A stretch of DNA of 64,000 nt from Dryobates pubescens (Eukaryota; Chordata; Aves; Piciformes; Picidae). The stretch's first letter is position 1. Every line of letters begins with the position of its first letter. The DNA lies in contig NC_071642.1 in assembly GCF_014839835.1 (NCBI RefSeq), forward strand, positions 9,422,955-9,486,954, in the 5' to 3' direction. The notes under the pieces are model-generated. The model saw only the letters and a list, made by a program, of their open reading frames with translations. It was not told where the DNA came from and made no database searches. Below, one piece after another: positions 52,601-63,647 of the stretch. The position numbers and the translations under genes are program-made.

Positions 52601-55600
52601 CAGGGCAGTGGTGCAGTCCCCATCCCTGGAGGGGTTTCAGAGCTGCCCAGATGTGGTGCTGCAGGCCCTGGTTGGTGGTGCCCTGGCAGTGCTGGGTTCA
52701 GGGCTGGACTGGCTGAGCCTAAAGATCTTTCCCAACCTAAACAATTCCATGTTTCTCTAATCCCTGCCCTCACCACGATGCTCACAGCAAGGAGCTTAAG
52801 GAGCCAGGAGTGAGGGGCACAAAGCCCTGTCCACCATCACTGTGTTGGCACAAGGCCCCCAGGGCTCAGGGATGTGGCAGGGCACAGGTTGGCAGCCCCA
52901 CTGGGACTCACTGGTCTGAGCTGGGCCCTTCCCAGGGCAGCTGCTGGGGCAGGTCAGCAAAGCAGTGATCCTCCACCAGGAACTTGCCATTGTCCTGCTC
53001 GGAGCCGTACACAGCAAAGATGGTCCCTAGGGCACAGAGTGGGCAGTCAGCCCCCAGCTGGCACTGCCAACAGGTGGCTGCCACCATCCTTCCCTACCTG
53101 TCACCAGCCTCTGCACCTCCACAGTTCCTTCCAGCTTGGTCCTCTGCAGTTCATCCTCCAGGATCAGCTCATCAGAGGGGTGGATGTACTTGGGCAGGGG
53201 TGGCTGAGGCACCAGGTTGTGCTGGGGAGGGGCACAGGAGAGAGCAGGCTGAGACAAATGTAGCCATGGGCCCTTCCCCCCTCCAGACAAACCCTGCTCA
53301 TACAAACAAGAGCCTGGCTGTGACTCACCAAAGCCACTGGCACAGGCCCCAGCAGCTCAAGCCAGGGGTGGCTCTTGGAGCTGTCACCAGGCTGATTCCA
53401 CTGAAGCCCTGAGCCTGTGGCTCCCTGGCCAAGCTCTGCTCTGCAGTGCCCACCCTGCTCCTGACAGCTGGGTGAGGAGTAGGCTCCAGGCTCTAAACTT
53501 CCCAACATGCCCCCCCCCCCAGGCCAGCTGGCACTGGGCACCACACAGGGGTGGTGAAGCTTCCCTGAAGGCCTCCCTCAGCCTCCTCTCCTGCAGCAGG
53601 GAAGGGGAGGTTCGGTCTGGCAACCCCACTGGCACTAAACCCTCTCAGGGCAAGAAAAGCAGCACCAAGCTGTGGGATGGCACTGAGCGTGGTGGCAGCT
53701 AGGGAGAAGGCACAGAGGAGACAACAGAGAGTCCCAGCCCTGGCACAGCTCCCACTGGCTCAGCCGGTGGGAAGGCAGTCAAGGTCCCGACCCCAGCTGG
53801 CACAAAGCCTCCAGAGCTGTGCTAAGAAGGTGCCCCCAGGGGGGACTGTCCCCAGCCTTACCTCCTCGCTGATCTCCTGCAGGATGGAGGGCTGCAGCTG
53901 CATGGCCTTGAAGAGGGTCCCCACCACACAGCACTTCTCCCCCGCACGCAGCTCACAGAGCTTCCTGATGGCCACCTCGGGCCCTGCGGAGACACAGGGG
54001 GGCTGCCGGGGAGGGCCCCACGGGCCTGGCCGGGGAGGTCTGCGAGCAGGGAGGGGGTGGGGAACACACTGAGCCCTCTCCCTTCCCCTGGCCAAAGTGA
54101 GTGATGGAATGAAGGAAGCTTTTTGGTTGGAAGAGACCTTTCAGATCATCCAGTCCAACCCTGAACCCAGCACTGCCAACCCTCAGCACCACAGCTCTGG
54201 AACCCCTCCAGGGCTGGGGACTGCACCACTGCCCTGGGCAGCCTGGGACAGGCCTGGACAAACCTAGCCAGGAAGAAATTGTTCCTCATGTCCTCCTCTG
54301 CTCCAGCTCCCTCAGCTGCTCCTCCCCAGCCCTGCTCTCCAGACCCTTCCCCAGCTCTGTTGCCCTTCTCTGGCCCTGCTCCAGCCCTCCAAGTCCTTCT
54401 GGCAGTCAGAGCCCAACCCTGAGCCCAGGATCCCAGCTGTGGCCTCCCCAGTGCCCAGCCCAGGGGCACAGTCCCTGCCCTGCTCCTGCTGCCCACAGCA
54501 CTGCTGCTCCAGGCCAGGCTGCTGCTGCCCTCCTTGCCCAGCTGGGCACTCCCTGGCTCCTCTCCAGCTGCTGGCACCCAGCACCCCCAGGGCCTTTCCT
54601 GCTGGGCACTTTGCAGCCACTCTGCCCCCAGCCTGGAGCCTTCCTGGGGTTGCTGTGATGCATGGGCAGGATCCAGCCCTTGGCCTTGTTGAGCCTCATC
54701 CTCTTGGTCTCAGCCATGGCTCCAGCCTGGCCAGGACCCTCTGCAGAGCCTCCAAGGCTGCAGCAGATCAATTCCTGCCCAGCCTGGCGCCTGCACAGGC
54801 ACTGGGCTGCAGCAGCAGTCTCCACGTGCAGGCCAGATGGGGCCAGCAGAGCAGATCAGAGCCAGCCCTGCCTGCAGGCATTTCCTCTGCGTGTGGGGGA
54901 AGCAGCTGGGTCACAGCAGGGGCTGGGGGACCCACAGCACCCAGCCACCACCCAGCACACGGTCCTGAGCTCCCACTGGGCACACAGGGCCAGGTCTGCC
55001 CAGGAAGGGAGGGTGCACAGGTCCTGGAGTGTCCTGTTGGGTCCAAGGGGCTGTCCCTGCTTCCCGTCCAGGAGACAACACAAACGTCCCACTTGGATCT
55101 GGCAGGCAAAGCACATTGTCCACCTCCACCCTGTGCAGCCCCTGCCTGGGATCCCTGATGGAAGTTGGGCATTTGGGAAGGTCTTGGAATGCTGACAGCT
55201 GTTGGGGAGTGGCACAAAGAGATCCTTTGGCTTCAGCCAGGGATCTACAGGGGGGGTTGGCTGGAGGAGACCTTAAAGCTCACTGAGTTCAACCCTGAGC
55301 CCAGCACTGCCCCAGCACCACCACCCCATGGCCCTCAGCACCACAGTTCCAGTGCTTTGGAACCCCTCCAGGGCTGGGGACTGCACCACTGCCCTGGGCA
55401 GCCTGGGCCAGACCTGGACAACCCTTTCCAGGAGGAAATTGTTCCTCATGGCCAACCTAAACCTCCTGTGCAGCAGTTTCAGGCCTTTCCCTCTTGTCTT
55501 GTTGTTTGTGCTCACCTCACTGCATCCTCCCCTCAGGAGCTGTAGAGAGCAATGAGGTCTCCCCTCAGCCTCCTCTGCTCCAGGCTGAACACCCCCAGCG

Positions 55601-58025
55601 CCCTCAGCTGCTCCTTACCAGACCCACAGTTGAGGTGAGAGTCCTACCCACGCCCCAGGAGGTGCAACCCCAGCACTGCACTCAGCCAGCAAAAGGTGCA
55701 GCTTCTTCCCCACAAGCTGAGCCCCAAACTTCTCACCATGAAGGACCCAGAGACACTTAAGCCCCCCCTGTACATGCTGCAGGACCTTCCCTTCCTGGTT
55801 TGACACAGCCACTGAAACCCTCCCACCCATCCTGAGCCCCGAGGTGTGGGCAGGGGGCTGGCTGGCACAGTGAGTGCTGCTGGGCTCCTCTCCCAGAGCA
55901 GCCCTGCCACAGCCACCACCCAGCTGTGGGGTGGGCACTGGGCTGCCATTTCCACCCCCCTGCACACCCTCCCATGACTGCTGAACGTGACCCTTTGCAG
56001 TGGGACACAGCCACCACAGGCTCAGCAGGGCCAGAGCAGGGCTTATCAGCTCCAGGAATGACAACAAGCTCCAGAAGGAGGCTCCAGCCCAGCCTCAGCC
56101 TCTTATTCTTGGCTCTAACCCTGAAGTGCCGAGTCTGGGGGGGTTGTGCTTTGCAGATGTTGCCTGCAAGCTCTTCCCCCCCTTCGCCAGGCAACCCCGA
56201 GAGCTCATCCCACGGCACGACGCTGAGACGTGAGCCCACAAAGCCGAGGGCAGCCGGGCAAGGGCCGGCAGCGGCCGCGGCACAGCGCCGGGGCCGGGCC
56301 GAGCTCCGCCCCGGGCTCCGCGGCGCCGGGGAGGGAAACAAAAACAGCCGGCGGGGCCCGAGGCTTCCCAAGAAGGGCAGAGCCGAAAGCCTGGCCGGCC
56401 AGGCATGGGAAGCATCGGAGCTGAGGCTTCCCCGGGCTCGGAGCACCGCGCCCAGGCCGGGCAGGGAAGCAGCGGGGGGAGCTGCAGCACAGGGACCCCA
56501 TCCCCACACCGCCCCGGGCTGGGGGAGGAAGTGCCCCCCCAGCACCTCACTTCCTGGCCAAGGCTCCCTCGACAAAAGCTGCGGTAAACTCCTGACCACG
56601 GTGGAAACTCTGATCGGGCCTGGGGAGCACAAATGCCACCCCCACGCCTCCCTGCCCGGGGTGAGAAACGCTGGGGCAACATCAGGGGCAGCAGCTGTGC
56701 CCCAAAACCCACCCGTGGGTGGTGTGAGCCCCTCGTGGAATCACTGAGTCACTTTGAGTCTTCTGGAAAAGACCTTTGAGAGCATCCAGTCCAACCATGA
56801 CCTAACTCTGCCAAGGCTAGGGCTGCCCCATGGCCCTCAGCACCACATCTGGGCAGCTCTGAAACCCCTCCAGGGCTGGGGACTGCACCACTGCCCTGGG
56901 CAGCCTGGGACAGTGCTGAGAACCCTTCCAGTAAAGAAGTTTCTCCTAATGTCCAACCTGAACCTCCCCTGACACAGCCTGAGGCCATTTCCTCTCCTCC
57001 CATCACTTGTTCCTAGGGAGCAGAGCCCAACCCCCACCTGGCTCCAGCCTCCTCTCAGGAGCTGCAGAGAGCAATGAGCTCTCCCTCAGCCTCCTCTGCT
57101 CCAGCCTCAGCCCCCCCAGCTGCCTCAGCTGCTCCTCCCCAGCCCTGCTCTCCAGACCCTTCCCCAGCTCTGTTGCCCTTCTCTGGCCCTGCTCCAGCCC
57201 TCCAAGTCCTTCTGGCAGTCAGAGCCCAACCCTGAGCCCAGGATTCCAGCTGTGGCCTCCCCAGTGCCCAGCCCAGGGGCACAGTCCCTGCCCTGCTCCT
57301 GCTGCCCACAGCACTGCTGCTCCAGGCCAGGCTGTTGCTGCCCTCCTTGCCCAGCTGGGCACTCCCTGGCTCCTCTCCAGCTGCTGGCACCCAGCACCCC
57401 CAGGGCCTTTCCTGCTGGGCACTTTGCAGCCACTCTGCCCCCAGCCTGGAGCCTTCCTGGGGTGGTTGTTGTGACCCAAGGGCAGGCCCCAGCCCTTGAA
57501 CCCCATCCCATTGCCCCACCAGCACCCCAGGTCCCTCTCCTCTTCTCTGCTCTCCACCAGCTCACTCCACAACCTCTACTGGTCCCTGGGGTCACTATTC
57601 CCCAGGTGCAGGACTCCACCCTTGTCCTTGCTGGGCTTCATTCCACCTCTCCCTGCCCAGCTCTCCAGCACACCCAGGTCTGGCACAGCCCGAGGCGGTG
57701 TCACCGCTCCTGCCAGCTCAGTGCCGCCTTGCTGCCGGCGCCCTCTGCGCCCTCCCCGGGCCGTGTGCCAGCTGCGCCCTCCCGGCCCCCGCGGGCCCCG
57801 CTCACCCCACTTGCGGCGCGCCCGCTGCTGCAGCAGGGGCCGCATCTGCGCCAGGCGCGCGGCGTAGACGTGGGCGTACTGCCGGCCGAAGCTGCGCGCG
57901 CCCAGCCGGAAGGGCTGCGAGCAGTCGGCGTAGGCCGCCGCCGGCACCCGGCTGAAGGTGCAGGCCTGGCTGGAGGGGGGCCCCAGCAGGCCCCGGGCCG
58001 TGGGGGGAGCCTCTGCCGAGAACAT
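49686..58025 (-). CDS. POLD2: POLD2, DNA polymerase delta subunit 2 (p50), complete, 10 coding exons
   Basis: Regulatory B subunit that joins the catalytic subunit to the other subunits of DNA polymerase delta in the nucleus. Coding exons in order on the minus strand: 58025-57806, 53983-53862, 53221-53098, 53026-52912, 51956-51758, 51428-51348, 51008-50851, 50252-50125, 50025-49924, 49843-49686; phases agree and give 468 aa (human 469). Landmarks: MFSAEAPP start, [57 protein letters not shown] (OB-fold part), [81 protein letters not shown] and the C-terminal [12 protein letters not shown]. The inactive phosphodiesterase-like domain covers most of the second half. The start exon is preceded by an acceptor at 58073, so the 5' UTR continues in an upstream exon. 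Intron 1 (3.8 kb) is mostly CR1. Confidence 0.97.
50345..50840 (-). mobile_element. CR1 LINE, about 500 bp (POLD2 intron 7)
   Basis: Reverse copy of the subfamily seen at 22620 and 29120; begins at TTAGGTTGGAAGAGACC (inverted 3' end) and ends about 10 bases from POLD2 exon 7. Confidence 0.85.
51460..51715. repeat. CCCCAGCCCCTCCACGC minisatellite (POLD2 intron 5)
   Basis: About 250 bases of units CCCCAGCCCCAGCCCCTCCA between POLD2 exons 5 and 6; pure C/A/T-rich on the plus strand. Confidence 0.9.
52000..52765 (+). mobile_element. CR1 LINE, about 765 bp (POLD2 intron 4)
   Basis: Plus-strand copy, antisense to POLD2, with [34 protein letters not shown] and the [15 protein letters not shown] tail; the 3' UTR ends near AACAATTCCATGTTTCT. 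Confidence 0.88.
54120..54775 (-). mobile_element. CR1 LINE, about 650 bp (POLD2 intron 1)
   Basis: Inverted 3' end GGTTGGAAGAGACCTTTCAG, then the same segments as in the copies at 31325 and 52000; a short internal deletion removes the ERRLEPGG tail. Confidence 0.88.
55253..55650 (-). mobile_element. CR1 LINE 3' fragment (POLD2 intron 1)
   Basis: Reverse CR1 with [20 protein letters not shown] on the minus strand. Beyond it, 55650-56130 shows nothing I can name. Confidence 0.85.
56215..56580. other. Isolated CpG-rich island inside POLD2 intron 1
   Basis: About 350 bases dense in CpG (GCCGGCAGCGGCCGCGGCAC, GGGCTCCGCGGCGCCGGGG) between two CR1 copies. It could be an alternative promoter, an enhancer or an unrecognised exon; no coding match was made. 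Confidence 0.45.
56737..57690 (-). mobile_element. CR1 LINE, about 950 bp (POLD2 intron 1)
   Basis: Inverted 3' end TGGAATCACTGAGTCACTTT, then the [15 protein letters not shown] tail, the [10 protein letters not shown] segment and further RT sequence. Longest of the young subfamily here. It ends about 100 bases from POLD2 exon 1. Confidence 0.88.
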
Positions 58026-58194
58026 GGCGAATGCCAGGCTGGGAGACGCAGGGCTGGGCGCCCGGCGGGGGGCTGGAAAAGAAAAGGACAAGAAACAGGC
58101 AAAGGAAGGATGCTGCTTGGGGAGGCCCTCAAGCTCAGCACCCCCACTGTGAACCCCCCCTTACAATCAGCACCAACCCCCCCCCCAACTGATT

Positions 58195-59160
58195 CCCTCC
58201 CCCTCCCCAAAATGCAAACCAGCTCCAGGTCTATCCCCACCTCGTTTCCCTCCTTTCCAACCCCAGGCCACTCTCCAGCTGCCAGGACACCCCCAGACCC
58301 TGTGAATGGGAAGCAGCCCCCATGCCCAAACTGACCCCCCCCCAAAATGCAAACCAGCCCCGGGTCTATCCTCCCACCCCCAACCACCTCACCTCCCCAC
58401 CTCGTTTCCCTCCTTTCCAACCCTCAAGCTGCCAGGAAGATCCCCCAGACACCCTTCCCCAAACCCACAGCCCAGCAGCAGCTCCCCCCAGATACACCCT
58501 GGCCACAGGACTGCTCTGGGACACCCCCCCTCCAACTGCACCCTGCACAGCACCCTGCCACCAGGACCCCCCAGGCACTAAGAACCCCTCTCCCCCTGGC
58601 GCCAGATCCCCCCCGAGGCTAAGCTTACAAAATGCTCTGACCCAAGACCACCCCCAGACTCTAAACACAATCCCTAGCACAGGGATCCCCCCCCCAGCCA
58701 CAGGGAATCCCCTCCCCCCCCAACCAGCTCCTAGCACCAGGACCCCTCATAGCAGCCCCCCCAGCTCCTTCCCACCCCTGCCCCAAACCCGGCTCCCTCA
58801 GGACACCCCCTGGCACAGAGACCCCACCTCGGGCTAGCAGGACCTCTCCAAAAACACCTTCTGGCACCAGGGACCCCCAAGAACATCACCGCCCCTAAAC
58901 ACCACGGCCCAGGGCACCCCGAGCCCCTCCCCCCCAACAGCAGGACTCAGCAGCGACCTCCCCCCAGCATCCACCCCCCCAGGAGCAACTCCCGAGCCAA
59001 GAGCCCTCCCCAGGCCACCCCTGGTAGAGCCCCACGCACAGAGACCCGCTCAGGGCATCAGGGCCACCCCAAAACACCCTGGACCAAGACCCCCCCAGGC
59101 AGCAGGACCCTTTAGGGACCCCTCAACCCTTCCCAGCCCCTACCCCCGACCCAGGGCTCC
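58195..59160. repeat. C-rich low-complexity stretch with a tandem duplication, 5' of POLD2
   Basis: The block AAAATGCAAACCAGC through CTCGTTTCCCTCCTTTCC is present at about 58205-58290 and again, diverged, at 58335-58450. The rest is degenerate CCCCCAGGAC-like sequence, presumably intron between the POLD2 5' UTR exon and exon 1. Confidence 0.55.
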
Positions 59161-59500
59161 CTTCGGACCCACCGAGAAGGCCAAAGACCCCCGGGAGCCC
59201 CAACGGCTCCTGGCCCTCAGTCCCTCAGAGCCCCCCCGGCGGCAGGTCACGGACGGGGACAGGGCTGGGCGGGGGGGGGAGGGAGCGCCGGCAGCGCGGA
59301 GGGGCTGGGGGAAGGGGAGAGGAAAAGGCGCGAAAGCCGCAGCGGCGCGCGCCGGAAGTGACGACAGGGGCGGGGCGCGCGGCGACCACCGGGGGAGGGG
59401 CGAGGGCGTGGGCGTGGCGCCGGGCCCGGGCCCGGGGGCCGCAGCGGGTCCGGGGTCCTCCGCGGCGCCGCAGAGCTCGCACGGGGCCGGTGCCACCCTG
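59160..59500 (-). promoter_or_regulatory. POLD2: CpG island, candidate POLD2 promoter and 5' UTR exon
   Basis: CpG-dense (GCGGCGCGCGCCGGAAGTGA, GGGGCGGGGCGCGCGGCGAC) with an ETS-type CCGGAAGT site near 59352. It is the only strong CpG island upstream of POLD2, and an intron acceptor at 58073 calls for an exon further upstream. Confidence 0.55.
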
Positions 59501-60360
59501 GGGCAAGAGCCTGTCCTGTCCCCTCCAGCCGGAGCAGGCTGCCCCGCGCCGCAGCAAGGCTGACCTTGGAGTGCCTGCAGGGAGGGGACCTCCAGCGCAG
59601 CCGCCCTGGGCAGCCTGCCCCAGCCCCTCCCCAGCCTCACTCAACGATTTCTGCCTCATCTCCAGGCTCAGTCTCCCCTTTCCCAGCTCACAGCAATTGT
59701 CCCTCAGCCTGGCACGCCCAGCCCTTGTCCAAAGTCCCTCCCCAGCTCTCCTGGAGCCCTTCAGGTACTGGAAGGTTGCTCTGAGGTCTCCCTGGAGCCT
59801 TCTCCTCTCCAGGCTGAACAGCCCCAACCCTCCCAGCCTGGCCCCACAGGGGAGGTTCTCCAGCCCTCTGAACATCTTGGTGGCCTCCTCTGGACATCAT
59901 GTCCAGGTCTCTCTTGTGCTGGGGTCCCATATCTGGACACAGCCCTGCAAGTGAGGAGTAGGATCCCCTCTCTCCATCTCTGGCAATGGGCACTGGCAGC
60001 CCGGAAGGCCTATTGCTGGCTCCTGTCCAGCTTCTCCCCCACCCCTGGTGTCCTTGTGTCTCCTGAACCCCCAATCCTTGCCCCCACCCCTGCTGCAGAG
60101 GTGTTCCCCTCCTGCTTCACCCTGACCCCAGCTGTGCCCTGTCTCCCAGCTGACCTTCAGCACGGCACTGACCCCTAGGACCCATGGAGCCTGGGAAGGG
60201 CAAGGGACATCGGGACTGACTCCTGGAGCCCATGAGGAGCCAGTCCCACCCCCACCTCCCACCCCACACTTCGAGGTCTTGTGGCTGTCCCTCGTGGGGT
60301 ACCCACACACAGCTCCAAACAGGCTGAGGGCTTTGTGCCATCAGCACACCCAGCTCCTGT
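59500..60360 (-). mobile_element. Older CR1 LINE, about 850 bp, between POLD2 and NK-lysin
   Basis: On the minus strand [20 protein letters not shown] and [20 protein letters not shown] match the CR1 C-terminal tail; RT-side sequence continues to about 60360. More diverged than the intronic copies. Confidence 0.8.
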
Positions 60361-60541
60361 GTCCTGGGACTTGCAGGGGCTCAGGGTAATTCGGGGGGGG
60401 CTTAGGCAGGGGCCCCACTGCCTCGGGGCGGAGGTGTGAGGGAGGAAGGGGTTTGGCCAGCAGCTCTCTCTCCATTTTAAGAGTTTTTGGGTTTCTGTGG
60501 CTCTGAGTGGTGCAGCTTTCCCCACAGCCTGCTCCCCAGGC

Positions 60542-60548
60542 TATAAAA
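60542..60548 (+). promoter_or_regulatory. TATA box of the NK-lysin gene
   Basis: TATAAAA, 76 bases before the start codon, in an otherwise GC-rich flank. Spacing predicts transcription start near 60573. A tissue-restricted TATA promoter fits a lymphocyte effector gene. Confidence 0.75.
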
Positions 60549-60623
60549 GCCAGCAGGGTGGGATGTGCTGCCTGCCACCCGCTGCTGTCACCTTCTGCTG
60601 TCACCCTTTGCAGGGGGCTGGTC

Positions 60624-61943
60624 ATGGCTGCTGCCGTCCTCTTGGTGCTGTTGGCAGTGGGAGGTAATGGGGATCCTTCCTGCCCCGTGTCTGGGGGAGC
60701 TGGGAGCGGGTATCGTCAGGACAGGCAGCCCTGGGTTGAAGGGAACACATGGGGGTGACATGGGGACAGGGAGGATGGCAGCCTGAGGGGCAAGGTGTTT
60801 GTGGATGGGGGGCACAGGGTCTGCGTGGGGGCCTGGGGATGGCAGGGCTGGAGTCTGCGTGGGGATGGGCACCCTGGGGCAGGGGGCAGGGGGGAGACAA
60901 CAGGGGGTATGGGGGGGGGGGCAGGGTGTGTGTGTGTGGACCTGGGGACGATGGGGACAGGGTTGGTGTGGGGACAGGCACATAGGGCTGGCAGGGACAG
61001 AGTCCATGTGGGGACCTTAAAATAGTTGAGGTCTTCATGGGCACAGGCACCCAGGGATGGGGACCAGGCAGGAGGGGTGGCAGGGACAAGGTCTGTGTGG
61101 GGTCCTGGGGCTGGTGGGGACAGCAGGACATGGGGCCAGGCAGGAGGGGTGGCAGGGCAGCAGGGATGGGGCTGTGAAGGGTTGAGCACCCAGGGCTGGC
61201 AGGGACAGGATGTGTGTGGGGACAGTCTGGGCACCTCTGGGGCACACAGGGAGCTCAGTGCCAGGCTGTGTTCGCTGTCCCTGTCCCCACTCAGTGGTGC
61301 AGGCTGTGGACCTCAAGCCCTGCCAGGGCGACCTTGCAACGTGGTGCCAGGACATGGCCATGGCCAGGAGGTGTCACAGGGAGCAGGAGTGCCATGAGCT
61401 CTGGGACAGCCTGGCCAAGGTGAGCAGCAGCCATGGGGCAGCCTCCTGTTGGGGCCATGGCAGGGCCCTGGCACAGCTCTGAGGGTCTGCCTTGCGTCCC
61501 TGCAGCAAGACCTGGCCGAAGGGGACACGGCCAGAGGGGACACGGCTGATGGGGACACGGCCGATGGGGACACGGCCGATGGGGACACGGCTGATGGGGA
61601 CGTGGCGGCACCAGGCAAGAGCAAGAAGTGCAGCCTGTGCACCAAAATCCTGGAGCAAATGAAGGCCATGGCAGGGGAGGACCCCGATGAGGTGAGGGCT
61701 ACGCGGGGAACGGGGTGTGGGGCCAGTGGTCCCCACCCACAGCCCCGATGCCAGCGGAGCTGTCGGTCCCGGCAGGCGGCGGTGGAGGCGGCCCTGGCCA
61801 AGGGCTGCCGGGGGCTGGGCAAGCGCCTGGGCCGCGTCTGCAAGCGGCTGGTGAGGAAGCACCGGGAGGAGCTCACGGAGGCGCTGCTGGGCGCGGAGCA
61901 ACCCCGCGCCGCCTGCGCTGCCATCGGCCTCTGCCCGGCCTGA
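60624..61943 (+). CDS. NKL: NK-lysin/granulysin-like saposin-fold peptide, complete, 4 coding exons
   Basis: Membrane-lytic effector stored in granules of cytotoxic lymphocytes. Coding exons 60624-60663, 61295-61419, 61506-61691, 61776-61943 give 172 aa. Signal peptide about 1-18 (MAAAVLLVLLAVGG). Residues about 22-50 carry four cysteines in the pattern CQGDLATWCQDMAMARRCHR then C, which resembles a SapA module. Residues 61-88 are a GDTADG repeat with ten Asp. The saposin-B core has the six cysteines C97, C100, C128, C139, C164, C170 with spacings 2, 10, 24 and 5 as in NK-lysin, and a cationic helix region KGCRGLGKRLGRVCKRLVRK. The ATG at 60624 is the first after the TATA box and starts the signal peptide. 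Position next to POLD2 and near TCF7L1 echoes GNLY on human 2p11.2. A surfactant-protein-B-like relative is the main alternative. Confidence 0.88.
61531..61605 (+). repeat. 15-bp coding minisatellite in NK-lysin exon 3
   Basis: About five units of GGGACACGGCTGATG. Each adds five residues (GDTAD), so length changes keep the frame. Confidence 0.93.
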
Positions 61944-61969
61944 GCGCGGCCAGCACCGGCCCTGCAGTG

Positions 61970-63330
61970 GCACCCCGCATCCTGCACCCTGACCCTGCAT
62001 CCTGCACCCTGACCTCGCATCCTGCACCCTGACCCTGCATCCTGCACCCTGACCTCGCATCCTGCACCCTGACCCTGCATCCTGCACCCTGACCCTGCAT
62101 CCTGCACCCTGACCTCGCATCCTGCACCCTGACCCTGCATCCTGCACCCTGACCCTGCATCCCACACTCTGACCCTGCATCCCACACTCTGACCCTGCAT
62201 CCTGCATCCCACACCCTGACCCCGCATCCTGCACCCTGACCCTGCATCCTGCACCCTGACCCTGCATCCCACACTCTGACCCTGTATCCTGCATCCCACA
62301 CCCTGACCCTGCATCCTGCACCCTGACCCTGCATCCTGCACCCTGACCCTGCATCCTGCACTCTGACCCTGCATCCTGCACCCTGACCCTGCATCCTGCA
62401 TCCCACACTCTGACCCCGCATCCTGCACCCTGACCCCGCATCCTGCACCCTGCATCCACACTCTGACCCCACATCCTGCACCCTGCACCCTGACCCTGCA
62501 TCCTGCACCCTGACCCCGCATCCTGCACCCTGCATCCACACTCTGACCCCACATCCTGCACCCTGCACCCTGACCCTGCATCCTGCACCCTGACCCTGCA
62601 CCCCACACTCCGACCCCGCATCCTGCATCCCACACTCCGACCCTGCACCCTGCACCCCACATCCTGCACCCTGACCCTGCATCCTGCACCCTGCATCCCA
62701 CACCCTGACCCTGCATCCTGCACCCTGCACCTGCCCCTGCATCCTGCACCCTGACCCTGCATCCCACATCCTGCACCCTGACCCTGCATCCTGCACCCTG
62801 CATCCCACACCCTGACCCTGCATCCTGCACCCTGCACCTGCCCCTGCATCCTGCACCCTGACCCTGCATCCCACATCCTGCACCCTGACCCTGCATCCTG
62901 CACCCCACATCCTGCACCCTGCACCTGCCCCTGCATCCTGCACCCTGACCCTGCATCCCACATCCTGCACCCTGACCCTGCATCCTGCACCCCACATCCT
63001 GCACCCTGCATCCCACACTCTGACCCCACATCCTGCACCCCGACCCTGCACCCTGACCCCACATCCTGAATCCAGACCCTGCATCCTGCACCCTGATGCT
63101 GCACCCCACATCCCATGTCCTGCACCCCTCATCTGGAGCCCCATATGCCATATCCCACACCCTGCACCCCTCACCCTGCACCATGCACCCTGCACCCCAC
63201 ATCCTAGACCCTGCATCCCAGTCCTGCACCCCACATCCTGCAGCCTGCACCCCACACCCTGCATCCAGTCTCACATCCCAATCCTACCTCCCACATCCTG
63301 CACCCCAACCCAGGACACATCCTGATCTCT
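61970..63330. repeat. 1.35-kb minisatellite (CATCCTGCACCCTGACCCTG) after NK-lysin
   Basis: About 65 units of 20 bp and shorter variants (CATCCCACACTCTGACCC) start 27 bases after the NK-lysin stop. From about 62640 to 63010 a roughly 120-bp higher-order unit (with CACCTGCCCCTG) is repeated about three times. Long open frames on the minus strand here are repeat artefacts. Confidence 0.95.
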
Positions 63331-63647
63331 CAACCTGCATCCCACATTTCCACACCTCCTATTCCCTGTACCCTGCACCCACCCGGGGCTGGGAGGGCTC
63401 TTGGGGGTCCTGTGCCTGCAGGAGAGACCTTTTCTAGGGTGGGGGTGACACAGGGAACCCCAGAACACATCCTGGAGGGGGCAATGCTGGAGGAGCCGCT
63501 TTGGCTGGCACCTGGGCTGGGGTCACGGGGGTGACAGTGGGCCCCAGCTCACTGCTCCCCCCTTGCTGTCTCTGCAGCCAGCTCCCGGCGCCACCACCGA
63601 GCCCCAACCCTTCCCAGCCACCCCAGGCCCTGTGTCCCACTCCCCAC

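Noticed and set aside
61313-63274. Minus-strand open frames of 460-650 codons downstream of NK-lysin
   Set aside because: They read the antisense of the 20-bp minisatellite (GCRMQGQGA-like repeats) and run into NK-lysin exons; stop-free only because the repeat unit lacks stops.
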